A stretch of 64,000 nt of DNA, taken from an uncultured Pseudomonadota bacterium. Its GTDB lineage: Bacteria > Pseudomonadota > Gammaproteobacteria > Steroidobacterales > Steroidobacteraceae. Below, piece by piece: positions 16,806-26,403 of the stretch (position 1 is its first letter; each line of letters begins with the position of its first letter). The stretch lies in the NCBI GenBank assembly GCA_903828595.1, contig CAIKMS010000033.1:186001-250000 (forward strand), written 5' to 3'. The translations under genes were made by a program, and so were the position numbers. The notes under the pieces were generated by a model that worked only from the letters and a program-made list of their open reading frames with translations, had not been told where the DNA came from and made no database searches.

Positions 16806-17411
16806 ATGAATAAGCTAATCGACGGCTACCGCCGCTTTCGCGAAGACCACTGGCCCGAACGCCGCGATGTATTTGAGCAACTCGCTCACCGTGGGCAGGC
16901 ACCACGCACGATGGTTATTGCCTGCTGCGACAGTCGTGTCGATCCCACCATGATTTTTAACGCCGAACCCGGTGAGCTGTTTGTGGTGCGCAACGTAGCC
17001 AATCTGGTCCCGCCCTACGCGCCAGACTCCACGTATCACTCCACCAGTGCGGCTTTAGAGTTTGCAGTCCGGGTATTGCAGGTCGAAGAAGTCATCATCA
17101 TGGGCCACGCCATGTGCGGTGGCATTGGCGTGCTAATCAACGGGGAGCCCGCGGCTGGGCGTGACTTTCTGAAGCTCTGGATGAGCATTGCAGAACCCGC
17201 TCGACAAATCGTTTTAGAACGGGGCTCTGCAGATCCCCAAGCCGATTGCGAAGAAGAATCCGTGCGGCTATCCATGAACAACTTGATGACGTTTCCCTGG
17301 ATTTCAGAGCGTGTGGCTGCGGGCTCACTGATGTTAAGCGGAACGATTTTTGACATACGTTCTGGGATCCTGAAAAAGCTACAACCGAGTGGTGAATTTG
17401 CACCGGTATAA
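16806..17411 (+). CDS. beta-class carbonic anhydrase
   Basis: The enzyme interconverts CO2 and bicarbonate with a zinc ion in the cytoplasm. Ligands are visible: Cys40, Asp42 and Arg44 in ACCDSR, then His101 and Cys104 in GHAMCGG. At 201 residues it has the usual length for the family. It starts at ATG 16806 preceded by GAGCTCCCCG with a weak ribosome site. It is followed after 40 bases by a flavoprotein amine oxidase gene on the same strand. A link to CO2 released from formate oxidation is possible, but carbonic anhydrases are widespread and this is only a guess. Confidence 0.92.
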   Translation: MNKLIDGYRRFREDHWPERRDVFEQLAHRGQAPRTMVIACCDSRVDPTMIFNAEPGELFVVRNVANLVPPYAPDSTYHSTSAALEFAVRVLQVEEVIIMGHAMCGGIGVLINGEPAAGRDFLKLWMSIAEPARQIVLERGSADPQADCEEESVRLSMNNLMTFPWISERVAAGSLMLSGTIFDIRSGILKKLQPSGEFAPV

Positions 17412-17451
17412 TAGCGCTCAATCGCCTATCCGACCCTCAAGGCCTTAGTTC

Positions 17452-18753
17452 ATGACCGTATCGCAAGCCCCTGCACCCAGACCCCATTCGTACTATGCCG
17501 CCACGCTGCATAAAGACACGAACTTTCCATCGCTGGCCGGCACCATCACCGTGGATGTCGCCATTATTGGCGGTGGGTTCACCGGCATCAGTACCGCGGT
17601 GGAGCTCGCGGAGCGGGGCCTTAAAGTCGCGGTGTTGGAAACACACCGTATAGGCTGGGGTGCCAGCGGCCGCAACGGCGGACAAGTGACCGGTAGCTTG
17701 TCGGGTGACACGGCCATGCGAAGCCAATTGCGCGAAAAGCTGGGCAACGAAGTCGATGATTTTATTTGGAGCCTGCGCTGGCGAGGGCAACAAATCATCG
17801 AGGAACGCGTAAAGCGCTACGCAATTAAGTGCGACCTGAAACGCGGCCATATCCATGCCGCGATGAAGCCCTCACACCTGCCTGATTTGCAGGCACTTTA
17901 TGACGAAGCCCAAGTCCGCGGTATGGGTGACCAGGTAACGTTGCTGGGGCCGACGGAGATCCGCGAGCATCTAGCGAGCGATCTGTACATCGGTGGCCTG
18001 CGTAACCAACGTAATCTGCATATCCACCCTCTCAACCTGTGTATCGGCGAGGCACATGCAGCAGCCTCATTGGGCGCGCTGATTTTCGAGCAATCTAAAG
18101 TTCTGGAGATCGTGCACGGATCACAGCCTGCCGTAATCACGGCTCAAGGGCGCGTCAATGCTACCCACGTTCTGCTAGCGGGAGATGTGTATCACCAGCT
18201 TGAGCAGGATAAATTGGCCGGCACCATTTTCCCCGCCATGGGTGGCATCGTTACAACTGAACCACTGGGTGACCGAGCCAAGGCTATCAACCCGCATGAT
18301 TTAGCGGTTTATGACTGCCGCTTCGTACTCGATTATTACCGCCTTACCGCAGACGGCCGCCTCCTGTTTGGCGGTGGCGCTAACTATTCAGGTCGCGAAT
18401 CGCGCGACGTTGCCGCCGAACTGCGACCTGCCATCGAAAGCACCTTCCCATTACTCAAGGGTGTAAAAATTGACTACGCATGGACTTGTGCCATGGGAAT
18501 TATGATCAACCGCGTGCCGCAGTTACGCCGATTATCGGACCACGTGTGGAGCTGCCAAGGCTACTCAGGGCACGGTGTGGCTACTAGTCACATCATGGGT
18601 GAAATCATGGCCGAAGCGCTGACGGGTCACTTGGGCCGTTTCGACGTTATGGCCAGCTGCAAGAGTGTTAAGGTTCCGCTCGGTAAGCTGTTGGGAAACC
18701 CGTTGCTCAGCGCCGGCATGTGGTACTACAACCTCTTGGAAAAAATGCGCTGA
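17452..18753 (+). CDS. FAD-dependent amine oxidoreductase, PuuB/DadA-like
   Basis: The 433-residue protein has a Rossmann GxGxxG motif (VAIIGGGFTGISTAVELAE, near residues 39-57), an ASGRNGGQVTG segment that contacts FAD, and a C-terminal GYSGHGVATSH that closes over the flavin. This is the DAO superfamily; the spacing and the C-terminal WYYNLLEK resemble gamma-glutamylputrescine oxidase (PuuB). The substrate is likely an amine or N-alkyl amino acid. No puuA, puuC or puuD neighbours are present, so the puu assignment is not secure. A paralogue lies at 20260. Confidence 0.82.
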   Translation: MTVSQAPAPRPHSYYAATLHKDTNFPSLAGTITVDVAIIGGGFTGISTAVELAERGLKVAVLETHRIGWGASGRNGGQVTGSLSGDTAMRSQLREKLGNEVDDFIWSLRWRGQQIIEERVKRYAIKCDLKRGHIHAAMKPSHLPDLQALYDEAQVRGMGDQVTLLGPTEIREHLASDLYIGGLRNQRNLHIHPLNLCIGEAHAAASLGALIFEQSKVLEIVHGSQPAVITAQGRVNATHVLLAGDVYHQLEQDKLAGTIFPAMGGIVTTEPLGDRAKAINPHDLAVYDCRFVLDYYRLTADGRLLFGGGANYSGRESRDVAAELRPAIESTFPLLKGVKIDYAWTCAMGIMINRVPQLRRLSDHVWSCQGYSGHGVATSHIMGEIMAEALTGHLGRFDVMASCKSVKVPLGKLLGNPLLSAGMWYYNLLEKMR

Positions 18754-18769
18754 GTAATCCGCAGTCTGA

Positions 18770-19300
18770 CTAATTAGACTGAAGGTAACGTTCGCGCGTT
18801 AAGAGATAACTGGGCTCCATCTGTTGGGTGGGGACATAAAACTCTTCATGGGTATATTCAAAGCCCAGTGCCAGAAGGATTTTTCGCGAGCCGTGGTTAT
18901 CAGGATGATGACCGGCATACACAGCACTCAAATTAAGTCGTGAAAACGCGTATTCCAAGACCAAACCGGCCGCCTCAGTTGCGTACCCTTTCCCCCAGCT
19001 GTTCACACGTAGCTGATATCCCATCTCAACAATGCCCTGACCAAGGGCGCGAGGCTTCAAACCGCAACTACCCACAAATTGCTGCGTATTGAGCTCAAAC
19101 AACGGCCAGTATTGAAATCCATGAATCTGTTGGTGATTGATTTCTTGATCAAGTCGATTTTGAATTTGCTCTAGCGAGAATGGACCACCGATTAAGCGCG
19201 TAACATCGGCATCACCCCATAATTGGTGAGTCAGATGTACATCGTCGGTGGTCCACTGGCCAAAACCTAAACGCTTCGTTTGTAAAAAATAATCACGCAT
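18770..19300 (-). CDS. GNAT-family N-acetyltransferase, RimJ/RimL-like
   Basis: The 176-residue protein opens TKRLGFGQWTTDD, as in RimJ/RimL-like acetyltransferases, and carries the acetyl-CoA-binding loop SWGKGYATEA near residue 115, followed by ENxxS-like DNHGSRKILLALGF. Members acetylate ribosomal protein N-termini, amino acids or antibiotics. Substrate is unknown. It is convergent with the flavoprotein gene at 17452 (16 bases apart) and follows the TauE/SafE gene on the same strand by 46 bases. Confidence 0.85.
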   Translation of the reverse strand: MRDYFLQTKRLGFGQWTTDDVHLTHQLWGDADVTRLIGGPFSLEQIQNRLDQEINHQQIHGFQYWPLFELNTQQFVGSCGLKPRALGQGIVEMGYQLRVNSWGKGYATEAAGLVLEYAFSRLNLSAVYAGHHPDNHGSRKILLALGFEYTHEEFYVPTQQMEPSYLLTRERYLQSN

Positions 19301-19327
19301 AAAACAGCACCATTGTATTGAGCTTTC

Positions 19328-19354
19328 ATACCTAACACTGTCGGTGTTAGGTAT
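19328..19354 (-). terminator. hairpin at the end of the TauE/SafE gene
   Basis: An 11-bp perfect stem ATACCTAACAC / GTGTTAGGTAT with loop TGTCG overlaps the last codons and stop of the TauE/SafE gene and precedes the GNAT gene. No U tract follows, so it may attenuate read-through rather than stop it. Confidence 0.4.
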
Positions 19355-20105
19355 CGCGGAGAAACAACCCGATGGTCAGGCATGCACCCACTACAACAAT
19401 AAACAGGCGAATCCACTTCTCGTTGACCCGGGTCAACAGGCGCACACCAATATAGCCGCCGATCAGTGCCCCGCAACAAACAACCGCCACACGCATCCAT
19501 GAAATGCCCGGCGTAAATATGAAAATCCCCACCGCTGAGGCATTCATAACTGCCGCCAGAACATTTTTGGTGGCGCCAGCACTACGAACGGAAAGGCCGG
19601 CCAGCGACAGTGCCGCCAACATCACAAAGCCGATCCCGCCGCCGAAATAACCCCCATAAATCGAGATCAGGCTTTGCGCGATCACCATGGCCCATGGATT
19701 CTTGAAATGACCTTGAGGCGAGGGGCGGCGCAAGCTGCCCCAGGCGAAAATCACGGTAGCCAGCAGCACTAGCCAAGGTAATAACCGCTCAAAAAACTTC
19801 TCGGGCGTCAGCAGTAACAAGCAGGCGCCCACGGCACCTCCGAAGAAGCTCACCAGAAGTAAAAGGGGCAGGCTTAAGCCGCCGGCCCCCTCTCGACTGG
19901 CGCTGCTCCGCCCTATCCAGCCTGTCATGACCTGCCCTGGAAACATGGCAATCGTAGACGAAAGATTGGCGAGCCTAGGGTCCAGTCCGCTGGCCATCAA
20001 CACGGGAAGGGTAATGAATGAACCGCCGCCAGCCAGGGCGTTCTGCACGCCCGCCCACAACGACCCCAGCAATAGCAGCCACCACATCGACACGTTAACC
20101 ATCAA
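19347..20105 (-). CDS. TauE/SafE-family inner-membrane anion exporter
   Basis: This 252-residue protein has about eight hydrophobic helices and the family's inverted repeat, seen in the first-half GVQNALAGGGSFITLPVLMA and the second-half YGGYFGGGIGFVMLAAL. Family members carry sulfite, sulfoacetate or other organic anions across the inner membrane. Nothing in the neighbourhood (no sulfur or taurine genes) names the substrate. It is followed by a GNAT gene and is divergent from the flavoprotein gene at 20260. Confidence 0.88.
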   Translation of the reverse strand: MMVNVSMWWLLLLGSLWAGVQNALAGGGSFITLPVLMASGLDPRLANLSSTIAMFPGQVMTGWIGRSSASREGAGGLSLPLLLLVSFFGGAVGACLLLLTPEKFFERLLPWLVLLATVIFAWGSLRRPSPQGHFKNPWAMVIAQSLISIYGGYFGGGIGFVMLAALSLAGLSVRSAGATKNVLAAVMNASAVGIFIFTPGISWMRVAVVCCGALIGGYIGVRLLTRVNEKWIRLFIVVVGACLTIGLFLRDT

Positions 20106-20259
20106 GACTCGCCCTAATCCTATCAGTCAGGCCTCAGAAACCTACTATCGCACAAAGCCGTTGGTGCCATTGGCAAGCCGTTTTGCCTATTCACCGGGCC
20201 CAGCTAAACCGATATCCTTCAGGCATGGGTTAAATTCCCTCATCAGATCCTAAGGCAGG

Positions 20260-21537
20260 TTGATCGTGACAAAGGGCTCCTACTGGCTGGACGGGATTCA
20301 ACTTCCTACCCCCACGGTTAATCCCTTGCCCACTCAAGTGGACGTGATAATCGTTGGTGCCGGCTATACGGGACTTTGTGCCGCCTATGAAACCGCCAAA
20401 AAAGGTTTAAGCACGCTGGTCATTGATCAAGGTAGCGTGGGTCAGGGCTGCTCGAGCCTTAATGGGGGACAGGTCGCGCACAGCATCAAGCCCTCCATCG
20501 CAGAACTCTCTGGAAAACACGGGGCGAGCATCGCGCAACGAATTCACGCGGAAGCCACGGACGCTGTCGAAAACCTGCGGCGCTTGGCAACAGTCGAAGG
20601 GCTTGACTGTGACTGGCGGCCCAATGGCGGCTTCCTGGGTGCGTACACGGCAAAACACTTTGATGATATGCGACGTGAGGCAGATGCCGCGCACAAAGCT
20701 GGTAATTCGCGTATCACGCTGATTCAGCGCCAGGATGTGCACCGCGAGGTAATGGCTGATCGCTACTACGGCGGGATGGTCTATCACGACGATGCCTCAA
20801 TCCATCCGGCACGTCTGGTGTGCGCGCTTTATGAAAGGGCACTAAAGGCAGGCGTCGTTGTTTCGGCAAACTGTGGGGCCACGGCAATTGAGCGCACAGC
20901 GACAGGATTTCTCGTAAGAACCACGAAAGGCACTATCGCTGCACGAAAAGTGCTCATCGCGACCAACGGCTATACCGGCCCTTTGTCACCCTGGCACCAG
21001 CGCCGAGTTATTCCTATAGGCAGCTACCAGATAGCGACCGAAGAATTGGGCACAGAGCGCGTTAAGCAACTGATCCCTCATGCGCGAAACGTCTGCGATA
21101 CCCGGCGGGTGGTGATCTACCTACGCCCATCTCCGGATGGGAAGCGCATCATTTTTGGTGGTCGCGCAGCCTTATCCGAACGCGACCCGTCTCGCTGCAC
21201 ATCTCGCCTAATCAATATGCTTGAGAGCGTATTTCCGTCGTTAAAAGGCGTTCAGGCCAGCCATGCCTGGGTAGGCTTTATCGCCTATACCTTTGATACC
21301 CTGCCGCATTTAGGCGAGCAGGACGGTCTGTATCATTGCTTAGGTTATTGTGGCCAAGGTGTCCCCTTAGCGACGTACTACGGTATGCGCATTGGCCAAC
21401 AAATAGCCGGGCTCAAAGAAGGGAAGACCGCTCTCGATGGCCTTCGCTTTCAGACTCGGCCCTTGTACCACGGTAAGCCGTGGTTTTTGGCGCCCTCAAT
21501 CTTGGTCTATCGCGCATTGGATAGTCTGGGCTGGTAG
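20260..21537 (+). CDS. FAD-dependent amine oxidoreductase, PuuB/DadA-like (second copy)
   Basis: The 425-residue protein shares its plan with the one at 17452: VDVIIVGAGYTGLCAAYETAK near residues 28-48, SSLNGGQVAHSIKPS, and a C-terminal LGYCGQGVPLATYYG. It probably oxidises a secondary or primary amine with FAD. The start is TTG 20260 or GTG 20266, both in frame and after AAGGCAGG; I cannot separate them. The two copies are clearly diverged, so they are not a recent duplication. Substrate is unknown. Confidence 0.8.
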   Translation: MIVTKGSYWLDGIQLPTPTVNPLPTQVDVIIVGAGYTGLCAAYETAKKGLSTLVIDQGSVGQGCSSLNGGQVAHSIKPSIAELSGKHGASIAQRIHAEATDAVENLRRLATVEGLDCDWRPNGGFLGAYTAKHFDDMRREADAAHKAGNSRITLIQRQDVHREVMADRYYGGMVYHDDASIHPARLVCALYERALKAGVVVSANCGATAIERTATGFLVRTTKGTIAARKVLIATNGYTGPLSPWHQRRVIPIGSYQIATEELGTERVKQLIPHARNVCDTRRVVIYLRPSPDGKRIIFGGRAALSERDPSRCTSRLINMLESVFPSLKGVQASHAWVGFIAYTFDTLPHLGEQDGLYHCLGYCGQGVPLATYYGMRIGQQIAGLKEGKTALDGLRFQTRPLYHGKPWFLAPSILVYRALDSLGW

Positions 21538-21619
21538 CAGGCCTACAACCGGCCGTAGGAACCGCTCACTGGATTTTCATAATGCTCTAGTGAATAAAAA
21601 AACACCTGATCTGGTCTGC

Positions 21620-21642
21620 GACTTGAGTTTACAGATCAAGTC
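21620..21642. promoter_or_regulatory. inverted repeat upstream of the M13 peptidase gene
   Basis: GACTTGA-N9-TCAAGTC is a perfect 7-bp dyad 45-67 bases upstream of ATG 21687. It could be an operator; there is no independent support. Confidence 0.3.
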
Positions 21643-21686
21643 AACAGTTCAAACTCCCGGATCTGACGTCTAACGGAGTCCAAATA

Positions 21687-23726
21687 ATGGTTTTAAAGCG
21701 TGTACTGGCTACCTGCCTGGTCTTGGCCTTACCCGTTTGCTTTGCCGAAGCTCCACCCACCGCAACCTTTAGCGGGCTGGATTTAACGTCGATCGACACG
21801 CATGTGCGCCCGCAAGACGACTTCTATCGATATTGCAACGGGCATTGGCTCGACTCTGCCCAAATAGCCAGCGACAAAGATAGTGTTAGCCCAACCACGG
21901 ATCTTGAGGATCGTAATCAGAGCCAGCTTCGTGAAATTATCGAACGGTTAGTGAGCCACTCTTCAGACACGGTCGGTGAGCAACGCAAGATTGTTGACCT
22001 TTATTCCAGCTTCATGGACGAGGCACAGATCGAGTTATTGGGTGTAAAGCCACTAGCCAGTGAGTTTTCACGTATCACTGCCCTGCGATCTGTAACGCAG
22101 GTGCCCGCACTGATGGCGCAGTTAAGTCGCATTGGGGTAACCGTGCCTTATGCTCTTAGCGTCCATCAAGACGCGAAGGATGCGACCGTCTATATCGTTG
22201 ATCTCGTGCAGGACGGACTCGGCATGCCTGATCGCGACTACTATCTACTGCCGGACTCCGATCTCACCCAATCACGCACCGCTTACGTCAAACATATCCA
22301 AACAATGCTGCAAATGGCGGGCGAGCCGCATGCAGCACAGGATGCGCGTCAGATTGTGAATCTGGAAACCCAGTTAGCCAAGCTGCAATGGACCAAGGTA
22401 GAAAGCCGCGACCCCGTAAAAGCCTATAACCGTTACACGCTAGGCCAGCTACAAAAGCTGGTGCCCTCCTACAACTGGCGCGTCTACCTGACGGCGTTAG
22501 GACTCGACGACAAGATACCCACGATCATCGTGAGCCAGCCCTCATACCTGCAAGGCTTTAGCCGTCTCCTACACCACACACCTTTGCCGACCTGGAAGGC
22601 CTACTTTCGGTGGCGGACGCTCAGTGCATACGCGCCCTACTTAGCGCAGAACTATGCCGCTGAAGACTTTTCATTTTACGGCACCGCTCTGCGGGGAATT
22701 GAACACGATAAGGCTCGCTGGAAGCGCGGGGTAGATCTCGTCGACGTGTCGATCGGAGAGGCTCTCGGGAAACTCTATGTGACTGAGCATTTCCCACCAG
22801 CGGCCAAGGAACGCATGCAAGCCTTGGTAAGGAACCTCATCGAGGCTTATCGCCTGGATATCAATAGTCTTGACTGGATGGGTCCAGAAACTCAGCGCAA
22901 CGCCCTCGCCAAGCTAGACAAATTCACGGCAAAAATTGGTTATCCCGATCAATGGCGCGACTACACGTCCCTCGTCATCAAACCGGGTGATTTGGTGGGC
23001 AATATCATGCGGGCCCGGACCTTTGAGTTCGAAAGAAACCTTCATAAACTCGGTAAAGCGGTTGATCGAAACGAATGGGATATGACGCCACCGACCGTTA
23101 ATGCCTATTACAACGCCGAAAAAAATGAGATTGTCTTTCCAGCCGGCATTCTTCAGCCGCCCTTTTTCGATCTAAGAGCCGACGATGCAGCCAATTACGC
23201 AGGTATCGTCAGCGTTATAGGCCACGAGATTAGTCACGGATTTGACGACTATGGAAGCCAATACGATGGCAACGGAAATTTGCTCAAGTCGCCAGGCTGG
23301 TTTGATCGAGAAGATCTAGAGAAATTTAAAGCCAAAACTAGAGCGTTAGTCAGTCAATATGCGGGCTACGCGCCAGTGCCGGGATATCCTATCAACGGTG
23401 AATTAACGCTAGGCGAGAACATCGCGGACAATGCTGGAATTGCCATTGCCTTTCAGGCCTATATGCTTTCCTTAGCTGGACAGGAGGCACCAATCATTGA
23501 CGGCTACACAGGCGCACAGCGCTATTTCATCGCCTTTACGCAAACGTCTCGGGGACTGGCTCGGGACAGCGCAGCCATTCTTTCCATCAAGTCAGACCCC
23601 CACTCACCTGATAAGTTTCGAGCACTGGTTCCTGTCTTAAACGCACAGGGATTTTATGACGCCTTCAACCTAAAGCCTGGCGATAAGATGTACCTCACGC
23701 CGGAGCAGCGAGTTAGGATCTGGTAG
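21687..23726 (+). CDS. M13-family metalloendopeptidase (neprilysin/PepO-like), exported
   Basis: The 679-residue protein has a signal peptide (VLATCLVLALPVCFAEA), an N-terminal peptidase_M13_N region starting near IDTHVRPQDDFYRYCNGHWL and a C-terminal catalytic domain. The zinc motif is H513-E514-I-S-H517 and the third ligand E577 lies in GENIADNAG with D581 nearby. NAYYNAEKNEIVFPAGIL is the standard substrate-binding segment. It cleaves oligopeptides in the periplasm or outside the cell. It ends with a strong terminator and is probably monocistronic. Confidence 0.94.
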   Translation: MVLKRVLATCLVLALPVCFAEAPPTATFSGLDLTSIDTHVRPQDDFYRYCNGHWLDSAQIASDKDSVSPTTDLEDRNQSQLREIIERLVSHSSDTVGEQRKIVDLYSSFMDEAQIELLGVKPLASEFSRITALRSVTQVPALMAQLSRIGVTVPYALSVHQDAKDATVYIVDLVQDGLGMPDRDYYLLPDSDLTQSRTAYVKHIQTMLQMAGEPHAAQDARQIVNLETQLAKLQWTKVESRDPVKAYNRYTLGQLQKLVPSYNWRVYLTALGLDDKIPTIIVSQPSYLQGFSRLLHHTPLPTWKAYFRWRTLSAYAPYLAQNYAAEDFSFYGTALRGIEHDKARWKRGVDLVDVSIGEALGKLYVTEHFPPAAKERMQALVRNLIEAYRLDINSLDWMGPETQRNALAKLDKFTAKIGYPDQWRDYTSLVIKPGDLVGNIMRARTFEFERNLHKLGKAVDRNEWDMTPPTVNAYYNAEKNEIVFPAGILQPPFFDLRADDAANYAGIVSVIGHEISHGFDDYGSQYDGNGNLLKSPGWFDREDLEKFKAKTRALVSQYAGYAPVPGYPINGELTLGENIADNAGIAIAFQAYMLSLAGQEAPIIDGYTGAQRYFIAFTQTSRGLARDSAAILSIKSDPHSPDKFRALVPVLNAQGFYDAFNLKPGDKMYLTPEQRVRIW

Positions 23727-23791
23727 TGAGGCAAACTTTGCGATAAGAGCCTGCCCTCCAGACTAGCCAGCGGCTTGCTCACTTGATCGTG

Positions 23792-23857
23792 CCGCTCACC
23801 AACGGCATGCAACCATGCCATGCTCTCGAGTGGCCATGGTCATGAGCGGGTTTTTTT
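23792..23857 (+). terminator. intrinsic terminator of the M13 peptidase gene
   Basis: CCGCTCA at 23792-23798 pairs with TGAGCGG at 23843-23849, and an inner ACCATG...CATGGT stem extends the structure. It is followed directly by a G and seven T residues (23851-23857), the classic U tract on the plus strand. Confidence 0.8.
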
Positions 23858-23967
23858 GTTGGAAAATGCGTTACCGCCTAAGAAAAAAAAGAGCTCAAGG
23901 TTGATTAAATACTCTTACGGTTGATGCCACAGGTAGCCTTCAATATAGCGTGCCGCAGACTCGTCAA

Positions 23968-23997
23968 ACGGTCTCGCGCCGCCACACGCGAGACCGT
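23968..23997 (-). terminator. hairpin after the TonB-dependent receptor gene
   Basis: A perfect 11-bp stem ACGGTCTCGCG / CGCGAGACCGT with an 8-base loop begins 31 bases past the minus-strand stop at 24028. The U tract is poor, so termination efficiency is uncertain. Confidence 0.5.
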
Positions 23998-24027
23998 CTA
24001 TGATTATTCGTACCCTAATAAGACCCC

Positions 24028-26403
24028 TCAATACCGCGCGGTGAACTCAACACCGAAGGTCCGGGGTTCGCCGACCAACGTGTAGTCGAAACCTAAGCCA
24101 CCGTCTGCAGGATTACGTTGTGCCAATCCGTAAGCGAGGTACTCACGATTGAACAAGTTCTTCGCCCAAACGGCGACCGCGTAATGATGTGCGCCGTTTG
24201 CGGTGAACGACATCCTTGCATTAGCGACGCCATAGCCGCCCTGCGAGATTCGATCGCTATTGAGCGCGTCAAAGTACTGTTTGGCGTAGTAGTTTGCATC
24301 CGCAGACAAATGCAAATCACCGCTCGCTAGCCTAACAGCACGCCAATCCACAGCACCGCCGGCTGATACGGCGGGTGCCATGATCAATTTGTTCCCCGAT
24401 CGATCTGCAAAGTGCAGATACAACTCCTGATATTTTGTGCTTAGAAGCCCAAGGCTTGCTCGAACGTCAAGACTTGAGAGCGGTCTTGCATGCACCTCTA
24501 CCTCTCCACCCTCGACTCTGGATTTCGGCGCATTCGACGTTTTAAATCCGGTACCGCCACAACCATTGGTGGTTTGCAATGCGCAGTACGTGTCGAGAAA
24601 TTGCTGATCGTGATAGGCATAGTAGAATGCCGCTGCATTAACCTCTAATCGGTGCTGAAGTAATTCAGATTTCAGCCCAACCTCATAGGCATCGAGCTTC
24701 TCTGGGTTTGCAAAGGTGAGCTCTGCGGGACCATTGAAAGCCTGACCGTTAAAGGCAGCACCACGATATCCCTGACTAAAGCTCAGATAGGCAAGCATAT
24801 CTGTAGATATCTTCCAGTCCAGTCCGGCCTTAACACTGACATTGCTGTCATTACGCCCAAAACTAGGAATCACGCCACCGACCGCCGAGAAGCTAGGCGA
24901 GTAATAGACCCCTGAAAGACTGGGGTTATTTGAGATTGTAGGCGTCCAAAGCGTTGGATACGAGTCTGGACCTAGACTGGTTGGCTGGTTTGTGAGACCG
25001 CCTTCGAGTGCGTAAAAATTGTTGATCGTTATATCGTCCTTGGTGTAGCGCACACCAGCACGAAAAGTGACCGTAGGTGCTATCTCGTACGTAGCGTTTA
25101 AAAAAAGCGCCTTACTGACTCGCACCTGATCAAAATTATTGTACTGGTCAGAGCCCCATAGTGCAGTGCCGCTAGGGAGCGTATAGAACCCCGAATAACT
25201 ATCGAAAAAGTGGTAGGTCAGATTTGCATGTGTCGTGTCATGTCCGTAATAAAGACCACCGAGCCAACCAAACTTACCAGTATCGTGTGATGCAATACGT
25301 AACTCCTGTGAAAAGGAATTGACACTTGAGGCGTACGTATTGGGGTCATCAATGTGTATTGCTGCTCCGGAGTCCGTAGTGGCCAAAGCGCCGTCGTCAC
25401 TCTTTTCGTACCACTGACCGTAGTCAAAGCCAGTTACTGACGTCACGGTGTAATGATCTGCGAGCTGCCAGTCGATTTTCAGCGACACACTGTCATTTTT
25501 GAGCTGCTTGTGAATTGAGTATTTTGCGCCGCTGTTAAACCATCCGTACTGGCCGCTAAATCCAGTGACAGATGGGTCGTTATTTAAGGGGCGTGCACCG
25601 TATGGGGTTCCACCGGATTTAGTTGCAGAGACTTTTAAAAGCGCAGTGAGATCAGCAGACGGTTTATAGAGCAACGAGAAGCGCCCCGCCAACGCATCCA
25701 CGCTATTGAGCGGCTCTACTCCTGGAACAACACTCTGCACCCATCCATCACGCTGATTCGCGTAAACAGCAGCGCGCCAGCCAAGCACTTCATCAACGAT
25801 CGGCCCACCGAAAGCGGCATTTACTGATCGGCCATTATAATTACTCAGGCCAGCAGTGACGTAGCCGTCATATTCCGAAAGACTCGGCCCTTTGGAGTAG
25901 AAGCTTATTGCACCACCTGTTGCATTCTTACCGTAGAGTGTTCCCTGCGGGCCTCGCAGGACCTCTACGCGATCTAAATCGTAGGTCTGCAAGGCCTGCA
26001 CCGCGCCTACGCTCTTGTACACATCATCTACATACATAGCGATAGGACTACTTTGGTTCTGGCTAAAGTCATTGGTAGTCACGCCGCGAAGAGCAAATGT
26101 CGGCTGTGCTTCCTCGCCGTAGGGCAGACTCAGCATGAGGTTGGGCACAGCTGAAGCAATATCTCCAGCCTGTCGAACACCTCGTGCCGAAAGATCAGCA
26201 GAGGACAGTGCTGTGATCGCAATGGGAACGTCCTGGACCTTTTCCGAGCGTCGCTGGGCTGTGACGACCACTTCTTCAAGTGTTGCTGTTACATCAGCGG
26301 TTGCGGCTACCTGAGCGTGACTCTGTAGTGGAGCTAGCGTAGACCACACGAGAGCAGAAGTAAGAGTGGCGTTCATGGCGCGAGCCAGAATGGTATTTGA
26401 CAT
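24028..26403 (-). CDS. TonB-dependent outer-membrane receptor
   Basis: The 791-residue protein has an N-terminal signal peptide, a TonB-box-like EEVVVTAQRR segment near residue 44, and a plug domain (VPIAITALSSADLSARG, then VEVLRGPQGTLYGKNATGGA). The rest is a beta-barrel that ends in a typical aromatic C-terminus (GVEFTARY). It moves a bound ligand across the outer membrane using ExbBD-TonB energy. Barrel sequence resembles the large 'Caulobacter-type' receptors for complex organic ligands, but the ligand is not known. A divergent AraC gene (26935) does not adjoin it directly; both lie on the minus strand with 531 bases between. Confidence 0.93.
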   Translation of the reverse strand: MSNTILARAMNATLTSALVWSTLAPLQSHAQVAATADVTATLEEVVVTAQRRSEKVQDVPIAITALSSADLSARGVRQAGDIASAVPNLMLSLPYGEEAQPTFALRGVTTNDFSQNQSSPIAMYVDDVYKSVGAVQALQTYDLDRVEVLRGPQGTLYGKNATGGAISFYSKGPSLSEYDGYVTAGLSNYNGRSVNAAFGGPIVDEVLGWRAAVYANQRDGWVQSVVPGVEPLNSVDALAGRFSLLYKPSADLTALLKVSATKSGGTPYGARPLNNDPSVTGFSGQYGWFNSGAKYSIHKQLKNDSVSLKIDWQLADHYTVTSVTGFDYGQWYEKSDDGALATTDSGAAIHIDDPNTYASSVNSFSQELRIASHDTGKFGWLGGLYYGHDTTHANLTYHFFDSYSGFYTLPSGTALWGSDQYNNFDQVRVSKALFLNATYEIAPTVTFRAGVRYTKDDITINNFYALEGGLTNQPTSLGPDSYPTLWTPTISNNPSLSGVYYSPSFSAVGGVIPSFGRNDSNVSVKAGLDWKISTDMLAYLSFSQGYRGAAFNGQAFNGPAELTFANPEKLDAYEVGLKSELLQHRLEVNAAAFYYAYHDQQFLDTYCALQTTNGCGGTGFKTSNAPKSRVEGGEVEVHARPLSSLDVRASLGLLSTKYQELYLHFADRSGNKLIMAPAVSAGGAVDWRAVRLASGDLHLSADANYYAKQYFDALNSDRISQGGYGVANARMSFTANGAHHYAVAVWAKNLFNREYLAYGLAQRNPADGGLGFDYTLVGEPRTFGVEFTARY

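Larger units (their letters stand above)
23727..24027. other. convergent intergenic region with two hairpins
   Basis: The 301 bases between the M13 and TonB-receptor genes contain no gene. They hold two terminator-like structures, one for each flanking gene, listed separately. Confidence 0.6.
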
